This document shows, one piece after another, positions 1 through 11,311 of a DNA stretch of 64,000 nucleotides (positions are counted from its first letter, which is position 1; every line of letters starts with the position of its first letter). Where the stretch lies: contig JAAVTG010000005.1 in NCBI GenBank assembly GCA_011947345.1, forward strand, positions 62,001-126,000. The letters are read 5' to 3'. This stretch comes from Phytophthora quininea (Eukaryota > Oomycota > Peronosporomycetes > Peronosporales > Peronosporaceae). The position numbers were made by a program, and so were the translations under genes. The notes beneath the pieces were generated by a model. It saw only the letters and a program-made list of their open reading frames with translations. It had not been told where the DNA came from and searched no databases.

Positions 1-359
1 CTCACGGTGCCCGCGATATCCATCCAGCGAAATTAGCCTCGTGTGGGAGCAAATTTGTCCAACACGTCCCGACAGCCACGAGATCGGCCTGAGGTCGTTG
101 CGGTGCCGGCGGCAGTCGTAGCTATTGTGTCGTCGAGGAACTTTCCAACGGTCAGACTTCGAAGTGTGGTGGAATTTCCATCGTCGGGACCAAATTTGTG
201 TATTTGTCTGCACCCAATTCTGCGTAGTAATCAAAAACATACACCTATCCCTAGGCGTAAACAGACACCGCGCGTTAAGTTCGATTTGGCGTGTCTCGCT
301 GTTGTGAGCATCATCATCGATCGCGTTCACACACTTTTTTAGTCCCAGCACAGGACAGC
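1..359. promoter_or_regulatory. Upstream region of P1
   Basis: No convincing gene is visible here. Short open frames are present but lack ATG starts or any recognisable motif. The last 60 bases, including a T-rich stretch at about 334-340, lie directly before the P1 start codon and probably hold its core promoter. No precise element is claimed. Confidence 0.35.
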
Positions 360-2042
360 ATGAACTCGTCCCAGCTCGAGGATCCGCTGGCGCTGGAGCA
401 GGCGCTGGCGTTCGCGGATACCTGCGAGATCGACAACGAGGACGAGGCGGCGGCCAACCGAGATGCGGAGCTGGACGCGCTGCTGGCGGACGTGCAGGGC
501 GGCGGGCTCTTCTCCGCAGACCCGTCGCTGGACCTGGTGATGGAGCCGCTCAAGCCGCTGCCCGCGGGCCAGTTCACGGGGCTCATGATGGAGTCCGCCA
601 GTGAGTCGGACGCGAGTCTGGACGCGGCGCTAGCGGCGCTCTCCACGCAGGGCGACGGCTCTAGCAGCGACGACGCCGCAGCCAAGACGGCGACAGCCGA
701 TTCGTATGTTAAACGGACCAAGAAGCCCAAGAGAGAGGGCACCGTCGCCCGTGCGAGATGCAGAGTCGCAGGAAGCAGCGGAGCCGATGCAGACTGATAC
801 ACAGGTCAAGAAGCCCACCAAAAGAGGGTGCGCAGACAGAGAGAGGAACTATTGTACCTGCGAGTGAAGGTCAAGGAGATGGAGAGCAGTCTCGAGGAGC
901 TCAGAGTGCGCGAGGCCAACAATAAGGCCAACTCGCCCAGCGAGAGCTCTGGCAACAATGGTCAGCCGTCGCTGCTGGCGACGGTCTGGCAGAGTCTCGC
1001 CAACAGACAATACAAGGACCGAGAACGCGCCGAGCAGGAGAACCGCAAGCTGAAATCGACGCTCGAAGGACAGATCAAGCTGGCCAAGTGTCTCGAGCAG
1101 ATTCTGGAGGACCAACCGGATGGAGAGGTGCGTGCTTGCTTGTTTGATGAATGTTTGCTGTTGATATTGATGGTGTTTGCTTTCTCTCGCAGATGATGTC
1201 GGCGCCTCCCCATCCTGACCAGACCAAGCTGCTGGTTTCGTCGCTTTGCAACGAGAAAAACACCCACGCAGAGCTTCGTTCTCGTCTTGATGCTGGCTTC
1301 AATGAGCTCCAATCGACGTACAAGCCGAGCAAGTACGTGGCGCTCGAGAAGGAAAAATTTGACGTCAAGGTCACGTCGAGCTTAGACAATGGCATCGCAC
1401 TGCAGTTCATTGGCTTCAAGCGGGTGCCATTCCCGCAAGAGGTGGCTGCGCGAGGAATATGGCGCTTCACGGCGCACGAGGCCTCGAAACAAACAGCCTA
1501 CTTCTACGAAGAGGTGAGTAGTCTCAAGCGTAAAATGCCATCATGTTGGTCTGTAGCTAACGAACTTGATTGTCTTGCAGCATGAAGCTTCGTCGACGCA
1601 TACGGTGGTTCGGACTTTCGGCCACAAGATCGAGACTGAGCATGCGAGCTTAGATTACCGCGTCGAGAACGTGATTGAGTGTCGCAAACGCGGAGACCGC
1701 ATCATGATCCTGTCCCGCGGCCTTGCGAAGCCCATTAAGTTCTCGGCGGCGCCTGTGAACGGCATCCGCTTCCATGAGAACGGGTGGCTTGTCGTCGAGA
1801 AGGCGTCGGCCCCCGACGGCTCGGCCAAGGGCAAGTGGGCGACCATCTCGTCGTGCATGGAGCTCACGCCCATCTTTGCAGACGACGCCCTGGACCAGGA
1901 TTTTACGGTCGGCGCGCTTACGAATTTCGTGATCGACTCGTTCCACCGCAACATACACGTGGGCGAGGACCTCGTGGCGGGCATCATGATGGACGAGGCC
2001 AAGAAGGTCGCCGCGCAGCCCGCAGGCCCGTCCTGGATATGA
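360..2042 (+). CDS. P1: bZIP-like / START-like protein
   Basis: Likely nuclear transcription factor of the window's repeated family (inference from architecture). The ATG at 360 opens an acidic N-terminus (residues 1 to about 110). The basic and coiled-coil segment, with QKRVRRQREELLYLR, begins near 813, and the second helix (VWQSLANRQYKDRERAEQEN) follows. Two introns fit GT-AG: 1128-1192 and 1514-1580, both phase 0. The C-terminal START-like part has the family anchors EKEKFDVKV, GIALQFIGFKRVPF, RVENVIECRKRGDRIMILSRG and ALTNFVIDS. Oddity: between about 711 and 828 the frame is broken. A stop at 795-797 lies in the main frame, and a coding-looking stretch (DAESQEAAEPMQTDTQVKKP) sits in another frame, so two compensating single-base shifts are needed. 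These may be assembly errors. Confidence 0.7.
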
Positions 2043-2873
2043 ATTGAGTCGATAATATACACATGTGCAATATAGACATTTTTCACTTCTTTGCTGGTCG
2101 AGCGGTAATGTGGAGTTGGCGGCAGGCGCCAGCATGGAGGAGGTGGCGTGCCGCTCTGACTCATGTTGCCGTTGCAGAGAAAGCTGATCACGGACACTGC
2201 GCGGGAGTAATCGGCCACTCACCATCATTCTGAAGCTTGTTGCAAACTGGCAGGCGTCGCTGTTCGTCACGGAAAATCCGGTCAGGCCCAGTGTCAGGCG
2301 GGCGTTCCGCCTCCATGCTGTCTGTCTGGCCGCCTCATGTCGACCACGCCGTCCTCGGTGATATGCTACCCAGACTCGCGACTAGCTCTGTCCGCGCTTG
2401 CTTGGCGTCGGAGTTCAACGGACTCCGAGTGTATGTCGGCAGCGACCGTTGCGACGCGAACGAATTCGAACGACTTGAAGTGGCGGGTCTGAAGGTTGAT
2501 GGTATCTCGTCACACGTGGCGTGTTTTCCTTCGCAGCCGCCGCTGCATCTCAGAGCTCGCCCGCCCTGGTGGGCAAGCTGCTGATGCTGTTGCCGCCGCG
2601 ATGGTCCGCCCTTGCACCGCGGCGAGGGCGCAATCGTTGCAGCGGCGGGCGCGACGTGCCGCCTGGAGACCACACGCTGGGCGGGCTTTCGGTGGCCGTT
2701 GCCGTTTACGACGCCCCGTGATGACTTCACCGCAGGCGCGGCGTAAACGGGTGTCGTGTCTCGGGCGTTTGCGCGCACCGCGTCTATCATCGCGAGCGGC
2801 AAGTCTCGGTCACTCGTGTCAAAAGGCCATTCCGCAATTCTCTCTGCAAGCGACGCCCGCCACCACATGCCCT
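2043..2873. other. Intergenic region between P1 and P2
   Basis: About 830 bases with overlapping open frames on both strands, none carrying a family motif or a recognisable domain. The frame that continues into P2 from about 2496 has no better start than the ATG at 2874. I see no RNA gene or repeat here. Confidence 0.35.
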
Positions 2874-4334
2874 ATGAGCTTCTCGTATGTCACGGACGAC
2901 TCGCCGCACCTGTCGGTGGACGACGTGCTCGGCCTTATTGACTGGAAGGAGATCGAGATGGACATGACCAGTCCCGACGACGTCAGCCGCCCGCCCACGC
3001 GCGTCGTGCAGCAGCAATCGGCGGCGGGGCAAGTTCCCGCCAAGCCGAAGACGCCCGCTCGACGCACGCGCCCTCCGCGCCGCGTCAAGTCGGACAAAAG
3101 GTGCACAGCCCGACGGCTGCCACCGCCGCAGTCAACCCCCGCCACCCCGGAGCCAAACCGCCAGCCAAGAAACGCATCCGGCGAGAAATCGTCGAGCTCA
3201 AATTCCTCCGCAGCAAAGTCGTCGAGCTGGAGGAAGAGCTGCGCGGACTGCAGTTGGGTCACGCACCGAACGGTATGGCGGGTGAGGGTCCCATTCCGAT
3301 TGACGGACTGCTGCCCTCTGTATGGACGTCCATGGCCGGGCGCCAACTTAAGGACAGAATGCGCGCCGAGCGAGAGAACCAAGAGCTGCGCAACATGCTG
3401 CAGGACCAGCTCAAGATCGCGCAGGGTCTTGAGGACACTCTTAAGCAGCTGCCTCCCAATCAGGTGAGTCCCAGAAATTCCGGTCCACAGCTCATCGCCT
3501 GCTAATGGAGCAATGCTACAAACTAGTGCATCGGCGACCAGCCTGCGTCGATTCTACCGCCAGACATCTTTGGGCCCACAAGCGCAGACACGCTCGAAGT
3601 GAGTCTGGCCAACTTGGAGCAGTCGTATTTAACTGTGGACGCCACGATCGCAGCCGAAGGAATGAGCAACCTCGCGATGGATAACCACGAGATCAAGGCC
3701 ATCTTGCACCCGGTCTACGGCACCTGCATCCGATTCACTACGCGCGTTGGAATGCCCTTCAACTACGACATTACCAGTCGCGTCATGTGGAGGTTCGTCA
3801 CTGATGAACTGCTCCACTCGATGGCCACATCGGTCAATGTAAGTATGCTACTGCTGCTGCATCAAAGTCTGCATCTGACACACGCAATGCCATCTCCAGA
3901 AAATCTACACCAAGAGCGACATCCAAGCGCACTGCTTCGCCTTCCACCTCGACAGCATCCAACCCGAGCGAGACTACTGGCTCAACCAGGTCGTTCGGAA
4001 ATACGAAGACGGAAATCGCACGGTCATTGTAGGCAGATCCACGATCCATCCGTACGTGAAAGACATCAGCAGTCCGACAGGAGTATCGTTCATCGATGAC
4101 GCCCGAGTCATCGTCCAGGACTGCAGCACGGAAGGTCGACCTCAGACGTGTGTTTCGGCATGCGTCTACTTGGTCCCTGATTTCGGCGACAGCAGCTCGG
4201 ACGAAGCCGTCGGGATGAGCGAATTGTCCGAGTTTTTCGTCAAGTCTGCTTCTCCTCTCTTTCTGCGCTGCTGTGAGATGATCCGAGGGATATTGCGGCA
4301 AGAAGTGGAGCTCAGCACCTCCGTGTGTCTCTAA
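2874..4334 (+). CDS. P2: bZIP-like / START-like protein
   Basis: Family member with ATG at 2874 (MSFSYVTDDSPHLSVDDVLG), an acidic start, then a basic and coiled-coil segment (AKKRIRREIVELKFLRSKVV) and the helix VWTSMAGRQLKDRMRAEREN. Introns 3464-3526 and 3839-3899 are GT-AG and phase 0, at the same two family positions as in P1. The START-like half contains VGMPFNYDITSRVMWRF, VVRKYEDGNRTVIVGRS and GMSELSEFFV, and stops at 4334. The first exon changes frame near 3095, just before the bZIP, with no plausible intron. This is one lost or gained base, either mutation or assembly error. The C-terminus is more diverged than in P21-P26. Confidence 0.7.
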
Positions 4335-4398
4335 AACTAGTGCGTAGCTCCCATGTAGTAAACCATCCGTGTATTATACCGCTATCAAGGAAATCGTC

Positions 4399-5170
4399 TC
4401 AGCCAGACACACCGTCATCGTCTCCAAAATTCCAGTCTTCTTCTTCACAAAGTAAACTGCTCATCGACTCGCTCAGATTTTGATTGTGCGACCCGCGCAT
4501 CGAGTTGATGGATATCTGCAACGGCAAGTGCATCATTGACTCAGCTGCATTTTCGTAGAAGATGGGGATGATCTCCAAGTGCGTCTCCACCACAGTTCCT
4601 GTGGATTGTTGGATGGCGTCTTGACGAGCCATTCGCTGCAGTTTAATGCACCTCCGTTTTTCGTGTTGCATGTGTTGGAACTTGGAATCCACGAAACTCT
4701 ACTTGATATCTGCATGTTATTGAATTGGTGTTATTGCAATCTCGTCAAGATATACAATTGTTCACTGAAATTGTCATGATCCGCAGTCGTTATTAGGATC
4801 CAGAATTCGCAGCAAATTGCAGCACCTGTGAATGATCTAACTCAACAAGTGCCAACAAACTCGGCCATTTACTTGTTGATCTTCGCCATATCTATGCGAA
4901 ATTGCCCAAAGAGCAGAGGACAACCCCTTGGGATCTCCATGAAAGTGGATGAGATCGCCGTGCTGCTGTTCAGCTCTCAATCGCTCATTAAACAATTGTC
5001 CCTCAGCGATGCTGCCCCACTCTGATAATTGTTACTGTTATTACGAGAAATATGGTGTCTTGCCGTAGAAGACGTCTTTTGCAGCTTCAGTTCTCAGTGG
5101 TTGTGGCAACTCGTGCACTTGCTGACGGTAATGCGCCGCACACGTCTCTTGCTGCCGTAGTAAGCAAGGT
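4399..5170 (-). pseudogene. P3: relic of a family member
   Basis: Degenerate copy on the minus strand. Reading from the high end, a bZIP-box remnant (SKRRVRRI) occurs near 5130-5160. A START-like strand remnant (FMEIPRGCPLLF, matching the family pattern MEIFANK.LPF) occurs near 4900-4950. A C-terminal open frame at 4399-4692 contains TVVETHLEIIPIF and LLCEEEDWN. No continuous frame joins these parts and most of the bZIP-to-START region is gone. The closest neighbours in style are P4-P6, so this is probably an old tandem copy of that subgroup. Confidence 0.6.
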
Positions 5171-5228
5171 TGGATCCGCTACTATCGACAGCACTCGAGG
5201 GATTTGACGGATCCGGGGAGTCGCCAAG

Positions 5229-6485
5229 CTAGTCGACAAACGTTGCCTTCCAATCTTCTTCCAGTAGCAGCCTGCCCATTGTATCCCAGACCAGGCGATT
5301 CATGGTGGTGTGTGATCTTCTCATTGAGTTGATAAATTCTTCTAACTGCAGCGCCGGGTTAACTGCTGACTTGTGGAAAATTGGAGTCGTCTCGAAGTGC
5401 GTTTCCACCACTGTCGACGTCGATTGTCGCCCTGGACCCTGACGCGGCACGGCTCGAAGTTTGATCCACCCGCGCTTTTGGTACTGCAGTCCATGGAATT
5501 TGCACCGACCAAACTCCAACACGTCGGCGCGTTCCACCCAAACAAGAGCTATTTCACCTTCGCTCACGTACTTCCGACAGGTATATTTACCTGAAGTATT
5601 GGATGCAAAGTCTTCCAAATCCAGGCGAAGAGAGTATGAGCGTGTGAGCGTGTTCGACTACAGACACAGTAAAAGATGCATAGTGTTAAAACAACAACGA
5701 GAGCGCAATAAGGTGCAACATATACCAACGCATCGAGAGAATGGCCCACTGAATGGTGGCTACCATGCTCTAGCTGAAAGAATCGCCAGTACGCCTTGGC
5801 TGCAACATCCAGAGCGAATGGAACCATCGTTCCGAAATGCATTTCAAAGCAAATGCCCACGGCAACATTTCGATCTCGAACAACAACGGTTTCTCCTCTC
5901 ATCAGCCCGGCGTCAAAGTACAACGTTCTGCTCGGCTTCTGGTTTTGTTGCAATTGCAAATGCAACTTTGCCACAATGGCCAATTGTTGAGAGTAAACTT
6001 CATGGTCTGCAATCGCTGGAAGGTCCAAGAAAGCAAGATAATGCTGCTGTTTGGCGTCCACTTGTAAATTCTACACATCCACTCGTTAGCGTTCACTCCC
6101 AACACCACAAAACTCTCACCTCTTCATCGTGGTATTTCTGCAGGAGCTTCCAAAGTTCCGTCGAGAGTTGAGCCAGCTGCGTGTGGGACTCCAGGAGCTC
6201 CTCACGTTGTTTTTCAGCTCGTAGTCGGTCCTTTAATTGACGCTCAGCGATATCGTTCCACACGGAGATATTTCTATCGAGGCCTCCAACTCCGCTGCAG
6301 CAGAGTCTGACTCCTGGTGAAGCTTTAAGCAGTGTGAGTCGCGTCAAAGTCAGCTTCAGGCCCTCTACTTGCAGCCGGAAGTGCGAGAGCTCCCTCTGGA
6401 TGCGCCGAACGCGCTTCTTGTTGCCGAATCTGGTCAGTTTTGAGCTATTCGTCGGCGAAGCGCTGCGTGGAAGAGCAGACGGCAT
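5229..6485 (-). CDS. P4: compact bZIP-like / START-like protein (intact)
   Basis: An intact member of the short subgroup P4-P6. Exons are 6120-6485, 5726-6070 and 5229-5657. Introns are 6119-6071 (49 nt) and 5725-5658 (68 nt), both GT-AG and phase 0. There is almost no acidic N-terminus: the ATG at 6485 is followed within about 25 residues by NKKRVRRIQRELSHFRLQVE. Then come VWNDIAERQLKDRLRAEKQ and the START-like domain, with CFEMHFGTMVPFALDVAAKAYWRF, KYTCRKYVSEGEIALVWVE, QKRGWIKLRAV, STVVETHFETTPIFH and the end motif LLLEEDWKA. Its 5' end faces P5 across only 65 bases. Confidence 0.8.
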
Positions 6486-6550
6486 GTTGTGCGAGCGGTC
6501 AATGCAAAAGTGGATTCATCTCACGCAATACACGACTGTTACATATTTTG
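6486..6550. promoter_or_regulatory. 65-bp divergent promoter between P4 and P5
   Basis: The start codons of P4 (6485, minus) and P5 (6551, plus) are separated by 65 bases, so any promoter must be shared or overlap the two genes. The stretch is A/T-richer than the flanks (for example ttgatgactat, acatattttg just before P5). No specific factor site is assigned. Confidence 0.5.
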
Positions 6551-7770
6551 ATGACTATGGTCGCCACCAGCAAGACGCGAGTGCGACGCATCCAGCGAGA
6601 GCTCCCTCTGGTTCGACTGCAAGCGGAGGAGCTGGAGCTGACTCTGAAGCGATTGCAGCTGCAAGAGTCATGTGTAAGACCACACAGAGCCCTGACAAAT
6701 AAGACACAGAACAATGCAATGTGGAGTGACATTGCCGAGCGCCAGTTCCGAGACCGACTGCGAGCCGAAAAAGAGCGTGACAAGTTGGTAGCGTCGTGGA
6801 AGGAGTGGATGAAGATATCGACAGAGCTGCGGAACCTAACGAGCACGCTTGCAACTAGCCAAAGCGTGCGTGTTAATGAGCAAGCTCGCGACGTTTAGCT
6901 GACAAAGCTTTCATGTAGGAGATTGCTGCAGCCGTTGAATGCAAGAAGCTGCAATTCTGGGACTTTTCAGCACGCGAGGACGACGAGATTTTTGCAGACC
7001 AGTTGGCGAAGGTGGCGCGGTTGCGTCTGATACTTTTGCAACGACAGCGTCAACACCCGAGCAGATCGATCAACTTTTGACACGGGTCTGTCGCTCGGGA
7101 TGGACACTGTAAAGCCCGACCCCAGTGTTGATTCCGGGACTGTGTTGGAAGTACATTGTGGTGTATTGCTGCCGTTTAATCTGGATGTGGCCGCAAAGGC
7201 GTATTGGCGATACTTCCATTTCGACCACGTCAATCCTGCTCACACATCCAACCGCACACCTGAGAGATCGGTACGTTTCGTGACCAATTCTTCCGATAAC
7301 TTGTGCAGTATCGTACTAACAAATGCAGTGTAGGCAGATCTCTTTGCGCGATCGTTTTCGTTTCGAGCAGCCCAAGCGGAATCTGCGTCTGATGTGTGTG
7401 GTAGCTACACTGGGCGGAAATACGCGCACGACGGCGTCGTGATGATCGTTTGGCATGGCGTGTGGGGAGTGTCCGAGTTTGCTGGCGCAAAATTCAACGG
7501 GATGCAGCTTGTAAAACGGGGCAACATCACGTTACGGCCAGTAGCTCACGAGGGTCAGCGATCCACGTCGACCGTGGTGGAAACGCACTTTGAAACAATT
7601 CCTGTCTTCCACGAGAGCGTTGAGAACCAGGCGCAACAAGTCGAAGCTTTTGCCAACGCACTCGCTCGATCGTACCGCGAACAGAACAGCATTTTTGCCA
7701 GACAATCAGCCAAATGCTGGTGGAAGAGGATTGGAAGGCAATGAAAATTGGTCAAGTCTGTGACGTGTGA
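6551..7770 (+). pseudogene. P5: frame-broken copy of the P4 type
   Basis: The ATG at 6551 (or 6557) leads to TSKTRVRRIQRELPLVRLQ and MWSDIAERQFRDRLRAEKE. Introns fit 6866-6918 and 7271-7333. Exon 2 runs into a stop at about 7077 because of one extra T in a TTTT run. In the shifted frame the START-like text resumes (DTGLSLGMD, VLEVHCGVLLPFNLDVAAKAYWRY). A second single-base shift near 7712 breaks the C-terminal motif: the other frame gives QMLVEEDWKAMK and ends at 7770, while the unshifted frame stops at 7744. Everything else aligns with P4, so this is either a recent pseudogene or a good gene with two sequence errors. Confidence 0.7.
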
Positions 7771-7828
7771 AAAGGTTGTTACAAAAACCAAAATTGGTCC
7801 CGAAAGTCGTAGTTTGACTTTGGAAGGG

Positions 7829-9287
7829 ATGCAAGCAGTTGGTTCCAAGCGTGGCGTTCATGGCCTGACTAGAACTGGCAACAAGAAGCGCGTGCGTCGC
7901 ATCCAGTTGGAGCTGCCTCTGTTTCGTCAGCAGGTCGCCGCGCTGGAGCTGCAGCTCAAGCGACTACAGCTGCAGAAGACGTCGCCAAGCCGTCGACGAT
8001 TGCAAATAACCGGCGACGCCCCGGGTAGGCAGGAAGGAGTGGGAGCTACATCGGTATGGAACGGAATAGCAGGACGTCAATTGAAGGAGCGACTGCGGGC
8101 GGAGAAACAGCAACAACAGCTACTGGAGACGCGGTCGGAACTGGCCAAACTGGCAACAGAACTGTGCAAGTTGCTGCAGAAAGCAAGAGAAAACGAACAG
8201 GTAAATGACTAGATGCATTGTCAAATTTAAGAATCTGGAGGTGATGAGAGCTTTTTTGCTTAGGAACTATCGACAGGGCTACAGACGGAGGAGTTGCGGT
8301 TTCATGAGCTCTCAACGGCTACCGATGACGAGTTTTTCTCTCAGCAATTGACGAAGATGGCGAAATTGTATCTGAAGCTGCAGCAGCGTCAAATGAACCC
8401 GAGCAGGACAATGTACTTTGATTCGGGCTTGATGATGGGTCAGGAAGTGGTGAAACAGAACTCGAGTATAACTGGGGATATTCCTTGAGGCCACGTATGG
8501 AACGCTGCTGCCGTTCACGTTGGATGTGGTCACGGAGGCGTACTGGAAGTTTACTCGTTTTGGCCCTGGAGACAACAATTGTATTCACCAAGACGTTGAA
8601 AGCTCCGTAAGTGTTAAGATAGTTTGTTTTTCTTCGAGAAGTGCTAAAAGGAAAAAAAACTAACCGAAGTTTTTCTTGTAGGCAAACACATTTTCACGAT
8701 CTTTCTTATTGAAAACTTCGTTTCAGGGCTGACGACGTCCGTCCGAGGGAAATACACTTGCAAGAAATACGAAGAGAACGGCAGCGTGACGCTCGTTTGG
8801 AGCGGCACTTGGGATGTGTTCAACTTTGGTGGAGTCACGTTTCGCGGCATGCAGCTCCACAAACGTGGCTTCATGAAGCTCAAGCGTGTCGTTCACCAAG
8901 GAGCTGGACAGCCCATGGTGGACTCCGACGATTCCCATCTTCCACGAGAGTGCTGATAACAAAGCCCAGCAGGTTGAAGACCTCGTCTCCGCATTTTCTC
9001 GGTCATACACTGCCTTGAACGATGTATTTCGCCAAACGGTGAGCGAAATGCTGCTGGAGGCGGATTGGAAGGCGTCTTTTGGAGTGGAATTTTCTAAACA
9101 GCGACGTTTGTGGTTTATGCTGTTTAAAAACTACACAAAGTTCGTGCTGTATGCACTTTTGTCGGTGGTGTCAACGTCACCTGCTGCCACTCCAGAAGGT
9201 GGAGCGTTTCGCTTCGCTTGTTCCATCTTGAAGGCGTGGGCACGCAGGTGTCGCTCTGCGTGCTTCTTCTCCTTGGCAGTCGAGTAA
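7829..9287 (+). pseudogene. P6: frame-broken copy of the P4 type
   Basis: The ATG at 7829 precedes NKKRVRRIQLELPLFRQQV and VWNGIAGRQLKERLRAEKQ. Introns fit 8201-8263 and 8607-8681. Frame breaks lie near 8485 (stop after ITGDIP, with the domain resuming as LEATYGTLLPFTLDVVTEAYWKF), near 8725 (before GKYTCKKYEENGSVTLVWSG) and near 8930 (before IPIFHESADNKAQQVE). The C-terminal motif EMLLEADWKASF ends at about 9085, but no stop follows. The open frame runs on to 9287, antisense into the 3' end of the GH16 gene. The number of breaks makes a functional protein unlikely if the sequence is right. Confidence 0.7.
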
Positions 9288-11311
9288 ATGATGACAACGA
9301 AGGTGACAACAATTGTCGCCACGGCAACGCCGATGGACAAGATCATGGGCGGACCATACTGATCGTCGTTTGTTTTCACGGTGGTGGTTTCGGTGCATCG
9401 AGGCCCAGTCCAAGTGTGAGAAGAGCATTCACATCGGCCTCTAGTGCAATGTCCCGTTCTCACGGATGAAGCGCCTGCTGATGCAATGGTACAGTCAGCA
9501 TCCGAGTTACACGACGCCTTGCCGGCCACTGCGATGACTTTATTGTCGTCGTCTTGATAATAGTCGATGTGATCTTCGATCCACTGCTTGGTCGGGTGCG
9601 TCGACGGGTCGCAGCCATAGGCCATCGTGTCTGAGAGGTCCTGGTACACGCGAATGTAGTCGACCTTCATTTTCATCGGGAAGGCATCGCAAATGGCATT
9701 TGTAGTCTCGTCAGTGCCATCGCCGTAGCAACCTCCAGATCCGGCATTTGGTGGTTTCGAACCCCATGAACTTGACAACGCGACGTTGAAGATGACATAC
9801 ATGGGCTCCTCGATCATCAGTTTTCTTGGGTTCGTCTGAGCAGCATTTTGCGGAGGCTTTGTCAGGGTTTCGGCAGTGATCTCGTAGATTGGATGACCTT
9901 CGACTTCCCAGCGGACGTAGCCGTCATCACCAAGCACCCACTCGACGGAGTAAGTGACCCAATCCGTGTAGGCCGCCAAGTGAATGCCCCAGTTCGATGA
10001 CAATGCGTCCATTTGGTACATGAATTCAGACGCAGCGCTGGTTGAGCCTCCGGATTCCGTGCATTTTTCAGCTGTGTTGCCAGCGTTGCACAAGTACGCA
10101 CCTGTGTACGCGTTCATTTTCGGGAAGCACGTGCCGTTTGTATTAACGCCCCAGTGTGCAGTTCCGTTGTCCCTGAAGCCGAGATCCGCATTGACATCGA
10201 AAGATGCAGGACACAAGTCCATGGTGCAGGCGTTCTCGGTGATACCTTCCTCTAGCGAGGCGTTAATCTTGGAGAACGATTGAATTTGGTCGCTTTCCTC
10301 TGCGCAGAGATTGTTGGCACCGTAGCGCATTCCTTGGTACCACGATTTGTGTCCTCGCAGCTTTTCGTAGTACGCCGTCGGGACGTCGGGGTTGTTGGCC
10401 CCAGTAGTTGTGCATCCATACGAATAGATGCAATAGGAAGCCACGCTGTCTGGGATCACCCGGAAGTCGTCTGGCATGCCAGGGCCCACCTGAATCGAGG
10501 AGGAGATTTCGGTGCCCCCGCCTTCCAGAATGTCGATTTCCGGTGCGCCACGTCCTTGGTTTGGATTCAAGCCGTGGCCTGGGTTGTCGTCGCATGCGCT
10601 GATCCGTTGGTTCTGCGAGTCGAACACTGTGTCGTTGCATTCGTTGTACGAGAATGGCCAAACGCGCGCGGTTGAACCGGTGAAAATTGAACGGCCGAGG
10701 TTGCCGAACATCCAGATGCCAGGCCACGTTGGATAGAAGTCGATGGTCGTAGCTCGCGTGGATTTCGTCGCGCCTTTGAGGTCGGGATTTCCGGAATTCT
10801 TCCCAACAACTCCAGGAAGCTGAGCGCGCACAACGACCAGCCCGCCTTGGAAGCAATACTTGTTCCAGCCTTGCACCATGGCCGAGCGGTAGTAGAACGA
10901 GACGTCCTGGAAACCCGGAGGCGAGATGTAGTCGTTCCAGACCGTGATGTTTTGCTCGTGGATGTCGGACTCGATGTAGAAGTAGCAATTGCCGTCGTCG
11001 TCACACTCGGTCGATGTCATGTTGATGGCGTAGATCTCCAGCGCAGCGTTCACGCCGTCGGGCTTGTCCACTGCAGTCCACAAGTGGTCATCTCCTGCCG
11101 CGAATGTCCGGCCGACGGTGTTGAACTCGTCGCTCATCGTGAGATTCCAGGTCTCGCCCCGCGAAGACCTGTGCGTTTGGGCGCTTGTTGGAGTGGCGAC
11201 ATCTACCCACGGCAGGATCCCAGACTTGGTCGAGTAGGAAACACTTCCTGAAATCGGTGAAACCAGTATCGCAGCGGCAGCACCAGTTAAACTCTGTCGC
11301 GTTTGCAGCAT
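9131..11311 (-). CDS. GH16 beta-glucan synthesis-associated protein, KRE6/SKN1 type
   Basis: Predicted membrane-anchored glycoside hydrolase or transglycosylase of family GH16, acting on beta-1,3/1,6-glucan of the cell wall. The catalytic signature EIDILE lies at about residues 258-263 (first Glu nucleophile, last Glu acid/base by family knowledge). Upstream blocks include TMSDEFN and PGIWMFGNLGR; downstream are YSVEWV and MYVIFNVALS. A cysteine-rich EGF-like stretch (CNSDADC to CECSSHTWTGPRC) precedes one membrane helix near residues 660-690 and a basic cytosolic tail. The start is uncertain: the frame is open to 11392 but the first ATG is at 11311, giving 726 residues and a weak signal-like N-terminus (TGAAAAILV). 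An upstream exon is possible. It lies between P6 and P7 and has no homology to the array. Confidence 0.85.
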   Translation of the reverse strand: MLQTRQSLTGAAAAILVSPISGSVSYSTKSGILPWVDVATPTSAQTHRSSRGETWNLTMSDEFNTVGRTFAAGDDHLWTAVDKPDGVNAALEIYAINMTSTECDDDGNCYFYIESDIHEQNITVWNDYISPPGFQDVSFYYRSAMVQGWNKYCFQGGLVVVRAQLPGVVGKNSGNPDLKGATKSTRATTIDFYPTWPGIWMFGNLGRSIFTGSTARVWPFSYNECNDTVFDSQNQRISACDDNPGHGLNPNQGRGAPEIDILEGGGTEISSSIQVGPGMPDDFRVIPDSVASYCIYSYGCTTTGANNPDVPTAYYEKLRGHKSWYQGMRYGANNLCAEESDQIQSFSKINASLEEGITENACTMDLCPASFDVNADLGFRDNGTAHWGVNTNGTCFPKMNAYTGAYLCNAGNTAEKCTESGGSTSAASEFMYQMDALSSNWGIHLAAYTDWVTYSVEWVLGDDGYVRWEVEGHPIYEITAETLTKPPQNAAQTNPRKLMIEEPMYVIFNVALSSSWGSKPPNAGSGGCYGDGTDETTNAICDAFPMKMKVDYIRVYQDLSDTMAYGCDPSTHPTKQWIEDHIDYYQDDDNKVIAVAGKASCNSDADCTIASAGASSVRTGHCTRGRCECSSHTWTGPRCTETTTVKTNDDQYGPPMILSIGVAVATIVVTFVVIIYSTAKEKKHAERHLRAHAFKMEQAKRNAPPSGVAAGDVDTTDKSAYSTNFV

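Noticed and set aside
43..342. Short frames before P1
   Set aside because: Fewer than 100 codons, no domain, and they overlap the probable P1 promoter.
2335..2868. Minus-strand frame of 177 codons between P1 and P2
   Set aside because: Arg- and Ala-rich without a family motif; looks like a compositional shadow.
3050..3110. Tiny intron to fix the P2 frame before the bZIP
   Set aside because: Available GT-AG pairs would give introns under 30 nt, far shorter than the 49-108 nt seen in the other copies; a one-base shift is simpler.
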